The notes under the pieces are model-generated. The model was not told the origin of the DNA and made no database searches. It saw only the letters and a list, made by a program, of their open reading frames with translations. Below, piece after piece: positions 21,355 through 33,184 of a stretch of 64,000 nucleotides of DNA; the stretch's first letter is position 1, and each line of letters starts with the position of its first letter. Source of the DNA: Mesorhabditis belari (Eukaryota; Nematoda; Chromadorea; Rhabditida; Rhabditidae); NCBI GenBank assembly GCA_958450365.1, contig CAUEEP010000089.1, forward strand, positions 62,001 through 126,000, given 5' to 3'. The translations under genes and the position numbers were made by a program.

Positions 21355-24300
21355 ATGAGCAATGACTCCGGGGTGTGCCTCGATTTGAACGCCGAACTTT
21401 GGATCTACCGTCGTGATGTCACCACTCTTCCAATTACGATGGCCGCTTTCGCTCTTCTATACACGCTCATCATTTTCGTGGGCATTGTTGGAAATTCGTG
21501 TGTCATTTTGGCGATCTGGAGGAATAAGTGAGTGAAATTGCAAGGCACAGAACATTTACGTGAAAGATAGAAATCAGAATTAGCAACCACAGAAATTCGA
21601 CAATCCTCTAAAATTCACTTCCAGAGCCCTGCAAACAGTGCCGAATCTCTTCATTTTGTCTCTTTCTTGTTCGGATGTTTTGGTGTGCTGTGTCTCGGGA
21701 ACGATCACGCCGATCACAGCCTTCAAAAAGGAATGGCTATTCGGACAACCGCTTTGCTCAATTGCACCCTGGGTGGCGGTGAGTTTCAAAGGGATTTTAG
21801 AATAGGAATAGCTAGACTTAAAACTTACAAACTGGAGGATCAGGTCTGGTCTGACACCTGGCTTGGTTGAGTTGTTCCCGATATGCTCTGGCTCTGGCTT
21901 GGCCGTGGCCGTGGCCTAAGTTTTGGCAGACCAGGGCCCGGGTTCGCCAAACTATTTACCATTTACCAGCTAGCAACTTTGCTAAACGGATTTAGCATTT
22001 GCTAAACAGTAGTTTAGCATTTACCAATTTAGCATTTATCAAAAATTGAGTTTTGTTTCTTGTAGTCTTGAATATTTTGATGCCAAATAAAGCTAACATA
22101 AGTTCATGTGCTCGAAATTGGCTAAATTTTAGCTTGTTTTGTAGCCAGAGTCGGAGTTCGAATCTGTGATTCGTTTTTTCATATCTTTGTTTAGTGTAGA
22201 GCTATAAGTGTTTTCTTGGAGCTGGCGGCACTGCTAAACACTGCTAAACACGGCCCTGCTAAACACAACACTAAACATTTAAGCAAAATTTGCTAAATGC
22301 CTTGGTAAACCCGTTGAATTTTACAAAACGATAGTTTGCTAAATTTAGCAAAACTTTTCACCAAAAAAGTTTGGTGGAACCAAAAATTTTGCTAAATTGA
22401 GCAGTTGGTGAGCCCAGGTCCAATCGAAATTGGCTTGGTTTGGGAGATCGAGTCTAGGAACAATCCTGTTTTCGATTCAAATACATAGGATCTAAAACAT
22501 GGGCTAAGGTGTCATTTATAACTTATCCATTCCAGGGCATCACGCTCGTCTTCTCCACTTTCACATTAACAGCGATCTCCGTCGATCGATATATGTTGAT
22601 TCGACATCCGATGAAGAAGCCATTGACACTCAATCAAGCGTTGATGGTCATTGCGGTGAGTTTGACTGCAGATATGCAAATAAAGAAGTAGGATTGGATG
22701 AAGGATAAAGGGTAAAGAATTAGCAAGAAAAAGTAGTGAAAAAAAGAAGTAAAAGTAAACAAAGGAAAGCTGGAAAGCTGTTCAACAGGTTGAAGGACTG
22801 GTTGAAGAACTGATTCTTTAGGGAATCGCCACTTTCGCCTCACTAATCTCACTGCCAACAATGCTCAAGCAACGCCTCGGACCATTCCCGAACTTTTGCG
22901 GGGAATTCTGCACAGAGGATTGGGGAGATCCGACCGATGGAGGAGATCACGGACGGAAGTGAGCAAAACTTTTGTTTTGACGTCTAAGATCTTTGTGTCA
23001 CGATTTACCACCATGAAAACCCCATTCCAGAATTTATGGCGGTGTCCTTTTGATCATGCAATTCGTCATCCCACTCACCATTATCATTATCTCATATACG
23101 GCAATCTCGCTAAGGATTGGACAAGTGAGGAATGAAGATTTAAGTGGTAATCTTTCAACTTTTAGAGTATGATCCTAAAAGGCACACAAAAGAATGGCTC
23201 ATGCAATTGGGAAGCAAATCTCACAGATCAACAAAGAATCGCTTTGAAGAGAAGACAAAGAACGAATCGGATGTTGATTGCGATGGTGGTCGCTTTTTCG
23301 GCTAGGTTTGTTTTCAAACGTTTAAGCTGTAAGCTCAAGACTTGAATGATTCCCTGCTTTGTTAACTGAAACATTTGATAGACAAGTTTCCTTTTAGCTG
23401 GTTCTGGTCGGTTGCTTACAATGTGCTCAGGGATTATAATTACTTGCCGGATGTGTTGAGAGATCAGGAATATTTGCTGGGAATTGGAACGCATTGTATA
23501 GCGATGACGTCAACGGTGAGTGAAATTGAGAAAGTCTAAGGAAAGTGACACTATTTACTCTAGTGAATAGAGATCAAAGACAAGGTCAGTTTGGGCTCGA
23601 GCTAGCGTTCTGAGCTAGATTAGGGCCAGACCAGAGTAGGCTTGTGCCAGGCCAGAAAAGCCAGTCTGCCTGGAAGCTGACCTAATTTGTTGACCTGGCC
23701 TAGTCCAAAAGGGTCAAAGGTTTAATTGCATGAGTGGTGAGAAGCCTGGTTCTAATGAATCCTTGAATACTTTAGAACTTGAACAATTCCTAGACTACGG
23801 TAACCATTGCAGATCTGGAACCCGATCCTGTACGCGATGTTGAACCTTCAACTCCGACAAGCATTCATCCGCCTTTTGCCCGCTCCATGGAGAAGGCGTT
23901 TCTCTTCAGACGATCTCGAGAAGACTTCTCCGCTCATCAATGGGCATTGTCACCAAAATGGGCTGAATGGTGTCGATCATCCATCAACTTTCCCTTCATC
24001 GACTCGGCCAAAGTATGGGGCCACCCAGGTGCGTGGCCCTCCACTCACTCACAGTCCCCAATATCTCTTTGATCCTTCATCATTACTGTATTCCCCTTGG
24101 GTAGACTGTTTTCTAAAAGGTGCTCTTTGGGGGAAAAGCTACCGTACTTTTACCGTCATCACATTACAGGTTTAAATTTAATCTGATGCCAGATCAGACA
24201 AATAGCTTTCAGCCAGGTAGATGCCATGTTTTCTGCTACAAAAACAATTAGAACTTGTCTGGGAGTACGATAACTTGCCTGGGAGTACGATAACTCGTCT

Positions 24301-27300
24301 GGGAGTTCGGTAACTTATCTAGGAGTACGGTAGCTTCTTCTCAAGCGCACCTTTTAGAAAAACGTCAACCCAAGGGAAGCACAGTCTATTTTGTCATCCA
24401 TATTGTTGATTTTTGGCTAGATCTTCCGATTTTGATGTGGTTTGAGAGGGTTTTTAAAGCACTTTTGTAGAAGTGGGTTAGAGATTTTAGCACAAAAAGG
24501 GATAGGAATTGGAATAAGTAGAAAGTAGACTTTTTACCCTAAACTTATGTTATTCTGTACAACAAGTACGTGCCTGTGTACGCTGTAAACTTGCCGAGCG
24601 CTGACCTGTAATTGAAAGGCTTTCGAGTAGCAACCAGAGTCAGTGTTCGGATAAAGTTTGCAACAATGAAAGATCTGATTACGGTTAAATAATGAAAAAT
24701 ACAAAGTTCAATGTCTTTTTCACTTTTAATTTCTGAATTTTAAAACCTTTTCGCTTCTTCTTCTCATCATCAATCTTTTCCCATTCCTTTTTTCCAATTT
24801 CTCTTCTTTTCAGGAAAGCAATTTGCTTTCGAGCACTTCCTATTCAAAGGTTTGTGTCGAGAGAGAAAAATGTTATTATATTTTTTGTTGCATGACTACT
24901 TTTCCTTAAAAAGATGACAAGTTAGATCAGTTTTTTTAGTAAAAACCTTCAGAACCCAAGATTTTAAGTCCAAAGGCTTTAAGTACAAGAAACAAGCTCT
25001 TTACTATGTACTTTTGAAATTTTTGCAAATGCACCCTTTCTAGTACAGTGAAATCTTGAATTTTTCTTGATAGTGGTCATTTATTTAAGAACACGATGGA
25101 AATAGTTGAGTTACGCGACGTTTCAAAGTACACAAAGTAGCGCCTAACTGGGATTTCACCCAACTCATCTATTTTGTCGTTCTTCTTTTTATAATTACCT
25201 GTTTTCGCGAAAAATCAAAGAACTCAAAGCACCAGAAAGGATGCGTTTACAAAAATTGATCCAAAGTACAGCTCAAGGCTTGAAAATCGTTAAAATGACC
25301 AGATTTTCTCGTTTACGAATGCTGTGAACTCTATAGTTGAAAAATTTCTTTTAAATTGCTTTAAATTAAGTTTCCTAAATGTTTTAAATGTGTCAAAATC
25401 AAAGCAAATTCCGATATTTTGGTGTTTCAGAGTGTAAATTAACTCCTTCTCTACAACTTCTCTGCTTTCTTTTCTCTCAGAATTGAGGTGAAGCGGTGAT
25501 TTTCCTGTCTACCCCAAATTTAATGTTTTTTTTGTTTCTTTGTTCATTGTAAATTTGTCTCTGAGTTTTATGAAGAGATTGGGTAATTCATCCGAAATTC
25601 ATCCAAAATTTTGGATGAATTGCAAAACTGTGTCTTTATCTTCTCGATGATTGTCATTCTCGATGATTGTCATTCTCGATGATTGTCTTTATCTTCTCGA
25701 TTCCCATTCTTTCAATCTTCTTCCCCTTTCCCTCAATCTTCTTCCCAATTTCTCTTCTAAATCGAGGCCTTTCAGTGAGTGTCGGGCCACGCCTGCATGA
25801 ACACACTCGGTTGACGATCTCATTTTTATTATTTTCACTCACCCAAGCTTTTTTTTCGTTTCTCATCCTTAGTTGAATGTAAATCCTAGCTTTTTTTGGT
25901 TCATTTTGGAGCTTTCTTGATCATGTGTACTTTATACTCAAAACCTCTAAACACATCCCACTGAATTCTTCATTTTTTCTTTGAAAAGAGACTGGGTTTT
26001 CATAGGAAAAACGAAGAAGCCAGTGCACTAAAAGGTGTGCGTTTACATTGAGCACAAAGTACATGAATTGGGTGACTAAACCAAGTTGGTTTTACCCGAT
26101 CTTAAAACTTGAAAGTATTTTCAAGGTCAAGACAAGTTCCATGTAGATCTCCTCATTTTCTCTTTTCACCCGCATGTTTCCCCCAAATTTTACCCCAATT
26201 TTCGGGCCGACACCCTCTAACAACCTCACCGTACTTATATTTTGCCATATTGCTTTTCTTCTTAACATCACTTATCTTAAAAAGTTTTCTGGGAAAGGAT
26301 TGGCTTTGAAAAATGACGACAATTGGGTAACTGAACTGGTTTTGATTTTCACATAATGAGCTGAAAGGACATCACCCGATCAACTTGATTTTTGAGCTAA
26401 TTGGGTAAATGAACCGATTGCGCTGAGTGAATGCTAAGGAATACCCGATCTTAAACCGAAATTGGTAATTATGGACCGACTATTTTGGGCGTTTGATTGA
26501 ATTGGAGGATTACATGAAGACTGACTACAATTAGATAACTAAAGCAAAGTTAAACTAAAACAATGGGTAACTAAACCGATTGGGTAAGTAAATCAAAGTT
26601 TAGTTTGTTAAAAGAACCGATTTGAATTGAACTCGTTGAGTAAATTAGGCAATTGAACCAACTGCCGAGGGAAAAGGTGCGCCAGAGGCTTGCGCACCAC
26701 TCCAAGGTACCCGGTTGCAGAAAGCTGACAAAATAAGTGCTAAAAATCAGCCTCAAAGAGCCAATCTTTCTCCTCAAAGGAAAACTTACCAAATCCAAAT
26801 CCAAGGCTTTATTTTCCTTCAGCACAAACAGTAGATTCACTTGGTTTTTCGAAAATTTTCCTTTTTTTATTTCAGAGTGCCATTTTCCCCCGAAAATCCA
26901 ACTAATTGGGCTGAGCTTGCAAATTCTTAACATCGTTGTACCGATTTAGTTTTTAAAAAGTCAGGATCTACTTAATTTTATCTTTTTTAGAGGATCACAT
27001 TGGGAATTCCAATCGACACGAATGGGGGATCGGTTGTGATTCGGAAAAGAAGTCGTGAAGAAAAAGGGGACGAGAGAAGCGATTGGGAAAGGGAAATGAG
27101 AGACAATGAGAGAGAATTGATGGCAATCGAATCGAGGAGGGGAAGCAGACTGTCGGCTATACGGGTGAGTTGTGCAGCAAGTGAGCAATTGAACTGGATT
27201 AATAGAACGAATCAAGAAACAAAGTCAAACATTTCTTTGTTTCACTGATAACTTTCACTGATGTTTCATAGTTGACGAATCGCTCCAGCCCGGTTAGATC

Positions 27301-28221
27301 GTCAGGGGTTAGATCAGGTTAGATCATTGGCTTTGCCTTAAAGAGTTTAAAAAGATATGGTTTAAAAGACACTGATCCTATTTCCGCCTGTTCTGAATCT
27401 GAATCTAGTCCTAGGACTTGGTTGAAAACCTGTGCAATAGTTTGTCAAGACTGTTACATAAAACTCCATTATAAAAAATCTCGTTCGCCAAGGATCTCTA
27501 TTGTATCCCGAAAAGCCTAAAGTTATAAACAAGTTACGCGAAAACCGTACTGAAATTGAAAAAACCTATGAAAAGAACCATGACTTCTTCTTGACGCTGT
27601 CATTAAGCGAATAGAGTTAGTGTTCCCGTGAGGAAGGCGTCATCTAACAAGGGAAAGGTACTGAGCTTCCCTTCTGATTCGCTTTCTGATTCGAGACCAA
27701 GTTCATCGTATAAAGTCGGCCATGGGGATCTCAAATCCGTCTTTAGTTTTTGCTAAACGCTTCGCAGGTGGGAGAAATTTTGCATAGAAAATCACCTTCG
27801 TTTCTTCATCCTCGAGCCTTCGAGCTCCTTATTCGATGATGAAATATGTATTGGAAGCAGTAAAATCTCACTACAGGGTTACGGTAGTACGGAAAAAATG
27901 GTACTCCAAGGGTACTTTTCTCCGAATTGGCTTGTTTTAGAAGAAATAGAATATATAAACTGTAATCGCCACAATTTTCCCATCAACAATTCCCGTTTGC
28001 AGGTAATCGTCTCGAAGCTTTCCTCCGGTCTCTCCGATCAAGGTGACGAGGATCGTGAGTGTCTTGTCCCATCAACTCCCTCCTCAATGTCCTCAATTCC
28101 TGCATTTCAATGGGCTTCTCCCCCTCCATCTCCATCATTGATCATTCGTCCTGTCTCCTCCATTGACCCCTCAACTCCTCCCGTCTTCAATTTGCTAATT
28201 GTTAGGACACATTCGTTTTGA
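21355..28221 (+). CDS. Neuropeptide receptor, NPY/NPR-type class A GPCR, 11 exons
   Basis: Joining 21355-21527, 21625-21778, 22536-22655, 22822-22958, 23031-23124, 23166-23305, 23398-23515, 23813-24028, 24814-24849, 26991-27164 and 28003-28221 gives 526 residues with matching phases throughout. Class A features appear in order: TM1 with GNSCVILAIWRN, TM2 LSLSCSDVLVC, the Cys before TM3 (FGQPLCSIAPW), DRYMLIRHP after TM3, TM5, RTNRMLIAMVVAF in TM6, and NPILYAMLN in TM7. These fit peptide receptors of the NPY/NPF group, which signal through G proteins at the plasma membrane. The basic PAPWRRRF follows TM7; the long Ser/Pro-rich tail is lineage-specific. The 36-bp exon at 24814 and exons 10-11 are less certain. 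Reading through the donor at 24029 would instead stop at 24175, giving a short-tail form. Long introns hold repeats. The ATG directly follows a TTTCAG acceptor, so upstream exons or trans-splicing are likely. Confidence 0.82.
24251..24331. repeat. 20-bp tandem repeat in receptor intron
   Basis: Four units of AACTTGTCTGGGAGTACGAT with a few substitutions. Confidence 0.8.
25015..25285. repeat. Repeat family A halves in receptor intron
   Basis: The left half is TGCAAATGCACCCTTTCTAG and the right half is AGCACCAGAAAGGATGCGTT then TACAAAAATTG. They are separated by about 190 bp. Confidence 0.5.
25610..26395. repeat. Segmental duplication, copy 1 (partner at 53.77-54.37 kb)
   Basis: TTGGATGAATTGCAAAA, CAGTGAGTGTCGGGCCACGC then CTGCATGAACACA, TCGGGCCGACACCCTCTAAC and TTTTCTGGGAAAGGATTGGC occur in the same order and orientation at 53.77-54.37 kb. 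This copy contains a family A palindrome (25923-26064) that is mostly missing from the other. It lies inside a receptor intron. Confidence 0.8.
25923..26064. repeat. Palindromic repeat family A, near-complete copy
   Basis: It begins CATGTGTACTTTATACTCAA and ends GAGCACAAAGTACATG. The inner arms ACTGAATTCTTC and GAAGAAGCCAGTGCACT are inverted complements apart from a few changes. It is the most symmetrical copy in the window. Confidence 0.8.
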
Positions 28222-28254
28222 TCTTCAAAAACTGCCCAGCTCTCATGGTACTTT

Positions 28255-28395
28255 TTCACTGTGTACTTTGTGATCAAATCTTGTAAATACATCCTTTCTG
28301 GCGTGCGCGAGTCATTGTTGCAAGAAAAACGAAGAAATCTGTGCGCCAGAAAAGTGATGTTTACAAGTTTCGATCACAAAGTAGATCACGGAGCT
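28255..28395. repeat. Palindromic repeat family A, near-complete copy
   Basis: GTGTACTTTGTGATCAAATC on the left and GATCACAAAGTAGATCACG on the right enclose TCTTGTAAATACATCCTTTC and its complement. It lies just past the receptor stop codon. Confidence 0.8.
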
Positions 28396-28912
28396 AAAAG
28401 GTGACCAAAGCTCCCGTAACCACAAAGGAAAAGTACTATTTTGAAGAAAAACTTCTCATTTTTCACATCCAACTCCCAAAAACACAGCTCAGCCCTCAAT
28501 CGTTTTCATATTTCCCCCATTTTTATGAATACGCCGGTTCTCCTGTTATTGTTTCCTTCCATTTACGGGTTTCCTTCATTTATTGGTACTCATTCTTTTT
28601 TCTCATCATTGCTTGTACATTTGTGAATCTTACAGACTTCCCTTTTTTTCTCCGCTTAGTAATAACATATCAATGAGAATAATAAATTTATTTGACTATG
28701 GATGTAAATGAATATCTACAGAACGAAAAATAAACAGAAATTCGTTTAAAAGTCAGAGAAAATAGTGGAAAAACCAAAACTAACTAATAACTAGGTTTTG
28801 ACACATTAAACATGGCCATATTTAATTTTTTAGTATAAGTTTGAAAATGTTTATGAAAATTATAAAAGTTTCATTCCAATTGCCCGTTTGGTGAAAATTT
28901 GACTCCTCTTAT
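28396..28912. other. Sequence without a recognised gene
   Basis: T-rich then A-rich DNA. Several AATAAA-type signals (for example near 28677) could serve the receptor gene. Confidence 0.35.
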
Positions 28913-29014
28913 CAATTATTGAATTGAAATTGAAAATTGTATCTATTACTTGATTGAGAGCAATAGATACAATAAAGTAATAGATACAAATTTTCACTTG
29001 ATAATCAATTAAGC
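28913..29014. repeat. Hairpin element
   Basis: AAAATTGTATCTATTACTT is inverted after about 25 bp as AAGTAATAGATACAAATTTT. The flanking TCAATTATTGAATTG/GATAATCAATT words extend the symmetry. Confidence 0.75.
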
Positions 29015-29050
29015 GAATAAGGGAATCAGGCCAACTAAGATTCTTGATAA

Positions 29051-29290
29051 ATGTTAATAAATCTCAATAAATCTTCTGCATCTAAAAGAACTTCGGACAC
29101 TGAAACCACTTGTGAATCTGACGAAGAATCTGAATCTTCTTATGAACCCTATCCCTTCCCGCACTACATATTCCAATTAAAAAATCCTCCTCGTCCAATT
29201 TGTCAAAAGAATCATTCAGGGAAATGTCAAATGAATGGGTTTAGAAAAATGAAAAATCATGCATGAAAACACATCAGATGAAAACAGGGT
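29051..29290 (+). pseudogene. Detached fragment of the C-terminal module seen at 63.6 kb
   Basis: The frame encodes YPFPHYIFQLKNPPRPIC then QKNHSGKCQMNGFRKM. It is nearly identical to residues encoded at about 63.65-63.76 kb (PHPFPHYIFQ, RPICQKNHSGKCQMDGF). The matching stretch begins abruptly after an acidic DEESESSYE run. It stops at 29264-29266, though related sequence (TTACCTGAAGCATTGCACAT) continues at 29300-29319. It is therefore a duplicated, broken piece of that gene family about 34 kb from the longer copy. Confidence 0.7.
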
Positions 29291-29341
29291 TCTCAAATTT
29301 ACCTGAAGCATTGCACATTCCCAAGGTTTAATTACCCAAGC

Positions 29342-30140
29342 TTGAGGTTGTTGCGAGGTACTGACTCTACTTCTACATCCACGGATCTGAAGCGCCCCGA
29401 GAAGTATGTTGATGAAATACGCCATCCATGCCACTCACTTCCGCCAATGGTAACAATGAAGCTGCCCCCGCCCTTCGAGGATGTTGATCTCGCGAAGAAA
29501 CTCGGAAACTATTACCACCTGGTGATTGAGGGATTGCCTGAAGCTGACGTCCATCGCGCCATGACGCCGTATACTAGAAGAGCAGCAGATCGTGACCTTT
29601 TGGATGCGATTTTGGCTTCATATGATCTGGATGCAATGGTAGTTCAATCATATAGGATAGGTATCTTCTCTCCGTTTCTGAAGGTGATTTTTGGCTCTAC
29701 ATACGGTGTGTCGAACTTACTGAGTTTTTTTATCGTGTTAAGAAGGATTACGCTCGGTTCATTGTGATTCGACGCTCGGACCCAAGTCGCTACAAGAGCA
29801 AGAGCCAGGAGACATTTCCTTCAACTCAACATGATTTTCTTTTTCTTTCTTCCACACCTCGACGTGAATACGACAAGGAGTGTACCTAAGGACCAGGTTG
29901 GAGCCCTGCATGTGGCTGGTGTCAATGTGAGTGCCTCTGAGACGACTGTTGGCATGGCTGCGCAAAAGGATATTACAAGGGAAAGCATGCCGACAGTCTC
30001 TACAAAAAGGCCTCCAGTCAAGAAGGGCCGACCTTTAAAGAGGATTAACTCTACGAAGATTGACCCGCCTGGGTTGCGCTGTCGCAGAGCACACTCCTTG
30101 TCAGATGTGAACGAACCATTAGCAAAGAATTTTCGAGATG
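29342..30140 (+). other. Unrecognised open frames left of the MULE element
   Basis: Two open stretches are present. One (29342-29767) contains PPPFEDVDLAKKLGNYYHL and VHRAMTPYTRRAADRDLLDA. The other (29837-30166) contains VGALHVAGVNVSASETT and KKGRPLKRINST and runs into the left terminal repeat of the MULE. Composition looks coding, but I recognise neither. They could be 5' parts of the LINE that resumes at 33.3 kb, separated by the MULE insertion, or a captured host gene. Confidence 0.3.
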
Positions 30141-30254
30141 AAAGGGAAAACGATGCCTTTTTTTAGCGCACTTAGGACATTTCCGCACTATTTTTTTTGC
30201 GCACCCGGGATATTTGCGCACCTTTTTGTCCATTATAACAAGGACTGCCCTAGA
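30141..30254 (+). repeat. MULE left terminal inverted repeat
   Basis: GCGCACTTAGGACATTTCCG, then GCGCACCCGGGATATTTGCG, then ATAACAAGGACTGCCCTAGA. It pairs with 33185-33312. Confidence 0.82.
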
Positions 30255-30600
30255 ACCACAGGACCACTTGGCTTCACTTTTTGTTTTTTTCCTGCTATTG
30301 GTCTGTAGCTTTCATTTCTTGATGGTATCGGTTGTTTTCCTGTCTTTTTGATGGTAGTTTTTTTCAATCCAAAGCATTTTATCAATCAAAATATAACATT
30401 TTATTCATTAAAAAAATAACAAATAACATATATTGAAAGGAAAGCTAAAAGCAACAAAGCGAGACAAGTAACAACTAACGTGATGCAATATGAGGCAATA
30501 ATTGAGACAAGTGTAAAACATGGGCACTATTGTTTCTACCATTTAAAACAGCGTGAAAACGTTGATCTTGGCGAAAAATAACCTTTTTAATCTGAGGATA

Positions 30601-32258
30601 TTATTGTACCAACGAAAGGTTGCGAGTCGTAGCAAGCCTCAAGTGATTAATAACATTCATCGTTTCCTCATAAAGCCAACTCACAATGTAACCAGGATGT
30701 GGACTCTTTGGTCCGGACTAAAGATAAATAAAAATTAGACCGAAATTACCAACAAACCTTTAATAAAGAATTAAACGCCTCGTGTGTTGCATTACCAAGT
30801 TGCTGAGATTGGATAACACGACTGTAAACATTCCATTTATCAACAGGATACGTGGGTGGCCGGCGAAAGTTCCCATTGACAACTTTTCCAATGTAGTTTT
30901 TTGCAAGGAATTTGTAAAATTCTAAAGAAACAGAGTATAAATAAGGCAATAAAGACTAACTTTTAACTGAAGCCATGTTGACTTCGGGTGGCGGTGCATT
31001 GCGCGAAGAAACAAGGAGGGCGTCAAAGTAATCGGCAACTTCTTGAGGATCAACTAACGACAAGGCCATTGTCGAGTGCAGCTGCATTTTTCCATGTGGA
31101 GTTTGCAGTTGCGAATTTAGCCCATATCTCTAAAATTGTTATTCGTAGAAAAAGCCAAGAAAAAACCTTTAAATTTCGAAGTATGTTCTGGTAGAAATGA
31201 AAAACACAATACTTGTGATGGACACTTGTTGGAAGCTTTGATAGATGCCTCTTTCAAAATCTAAAAGAAAATATCGTTAAAACCATATACAAGCTTCAAA
31301 CCTGTCATTAAGCAATTTGGTGAAGCAATATTCTGTGAAAGGATAAATCGAAAAACGATCTTGTAACATAAACTCGCTTTGCCGCTCAACAAAGCAAAGA
31401 CACAGGGAATAAAAAGATGCCCGATCTAAAAAACAATAACAATCTATTGGGACATGCAAAAACTTACTTGAACACCGACGATGAATAACTGCGCAAAATC
31501 CGAGGGATAAGCGTAGAAAGTGCCGTCGGCCGTCCAGGTCCGATTCTGTATTAACTTGTTACAGTATTTTACAAAAGCAACTCACATTTCTAAGTAGATC
31601 CAATCCAATATCATGCGCATAGATTTTGAGCGCGTTCAAATCTCCTTTTTGATATCCAGGACACGTATCAACTCGCTCGAATGTTGCACCTAAAAACACA
31701 ATTATCGACAAAGACTAAAAGCAAACCAAAAGACGAGCAATCAATTTTATGAGGCCATGTAGTCAGAGCTGCTTTCTTCGCCGCACGTTTTGCCACCTTT
31801 GTTAAAGCTTTCTCATCGATAAACGGTTTCAGATGATCGTCGGTTCCTCGAATGTCTTCACGAACAATTTCTCGTATCTGCACGCCAACTGCCGCGTGAT
31901 GTTTAACAATTTCCTTCAGACCACGTATCTATTAATAGAGCGATTAAGGATTAAGGATTAAGGATTAACGACCAACCTCTTTTCCATAGTTCGGGACCAT
32001 GTGTGCATGATGACCTTCGCTGATAATGCATCCGTCTTGAGCTGAGTATTTGCCAAAAAGACCACACTTTTTTTGCAAGCACCTGTAAGAAACAAGAATT
32101 TTCACTTCCATAAACTTTAAAATTAAAAAGTAAACTATTAATCAGTACCTGTAAATCGGTCCTTTGGTTCGAGTGTCCCTGTGGAGCCGAAATTCGAAAC
32201 CGCTCGCGTCATAAAACACCTCTTTATTCCTGTTGGATCGAGGTGTGGCCGACAAAAC
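30601..32258 (-). CDS. MULE transposase with FLYWCH zinc finger (one frameshift)
   Basis: Reading the minus strand from 32258 to 30601 through short introns gives, in order: a FLYWCH-type finger (GFEFRLHRDTRTKGPIYRC, then CLQKKC and EGHHAHM as Cys/His ligands); a basic linker; WTADGTFYAYPSDFAQ with the first catalytic Asp; HLFIPCVFALLSGKASLCY; DFERGIYQSFQQVS with the second acidic site; HFYQNILRNLK; LVDPQEVADYFDALL; FRRPPTYPVDKWNVYSR; and a C-terminus with KSPHPGYIVSWLYEETMNV. This is the block order of animal MULE transposases, which cut and paste the element. A one-base shift between the second acidic block and HFYQ (around 31215) breaks the frame, so this copy is probably inactive. The first exon was not found with confidence; the nested MITE at 32310 may have displaced it. 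Confidence 0.75.
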
Positions 32259-32309
32259 TCTAAAAACGAACATTAACGAGAGGATAAATAAGATGCAAAA
32301 GAAACTTTA

Positions 32310-32674
32310 GGAAGTGTGCAAAATGCAGCTTTTTTTGCGCACCCGGTCCATTAGCGCACCCTTTTTCACGTTTTCAAAAAGCTCTAAAAAAATCCAAATT
32401 CTGACATACCAGACCTTGCGGAATCAATTTGAAAGACAAAACGGGTAGGTAAAATTACAGAAAATTGTCGATTTTTCTCGATTTTGTCGATGTATAACTC
32501 CGCCCGTTTGCTTCCACAAGCTCTGGTATGTCAAAATTTGGATTCTACGCCCTAAAATTATCCAGAAAAACAAGTTTTGGAATAGAAATTGATTAATATT
32601 AGCTTTTTTAAAACGCAAAAAAGGTGCGCTAATGGGTCAGGTGCGCAAAAAAGGTTGCATTTGTTCCACTCCCT
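32310..32674. mobile_element. MITE nested in the MULE, related terminal repeats
   Basis: The ends are inverted complements for about 75 bp (AAATGCAGCTTTTTTTGCG and CCATTAGCGCACC on the left), with a second inverted block further in (GACATACCAGA and TCTGGTATGTC). The ATGCRACCTTTTTTGCGCACC end motif matches the outer ends of the host MULE, so this is probably a non-autonomous relative that inserted beside the first transposase exon. Confidence 0.78.
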
Positions 32675-33184
32675 AGCTTTATAGGAAAAGCGTAAAACGC
32701 AAAAAGAAAGTGCACCTTGGTCAATTTAGTTGCATCTTCCGAGCTTCTTGAAGTCGATTCGTCGATTCGCAACTAAAAAAAGCAATTCTAGCAAGTCCAC
32801 CAACAGAAAAACAAAAAAAAGAACTCAAAAAGTCGACAAGTGGGGCTAAAAAACAGTGAGTAACCAAATCCCTTACCTAACACAGCACACTTAAACAGCA
32901 AATATGGGCAAAAAATATATAAAGGAGAGAACGAACGAGGGAGAGAGCACTTTAAAAAAGCGCCACAAAGACATAACAGATTTCACGGAGGGAAGAAAAC
33001 TCGGCATAAATCTGAACAAACAGAAAGTTTCCGAGTCCATCATGGAATGAAAAAATGGCAAAAGGAAAATTTTTGGGCGGGGGTACGGTAGCGCATCCAC
33101 GCTTTGGAAAGTGCACCACGCCGCATTCGCGCCAATCCCTTAAAACTACACGTTAATAGGAATCTAACAAAACGATTATATGGG
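32675..33184. other. Interior of the MULE, no firm coding call
   Basis: A minus-strand stretch (about 32715-32780) encodes LRIDESTSRSSEDATKLTK after a TTTTTTTAG acceptor and could be an N-terminal exon of the transposase, but its phase does not match the next exon. Nothing else is recognised. Confidence 0.3.

Noticed and set aside
22634..22861. Minus-strand frame inside receptor intron 3
   Set aside because: It overlaps receptor exons on the opposite strand and has no ATG or splice support.
26869..26940. Extra receptor exon after the TTTATTTCAG acceptor at about 26874
   Set aside because: In the required phase it reads into a stop (TAA) after nine codons, and no good donor follows.
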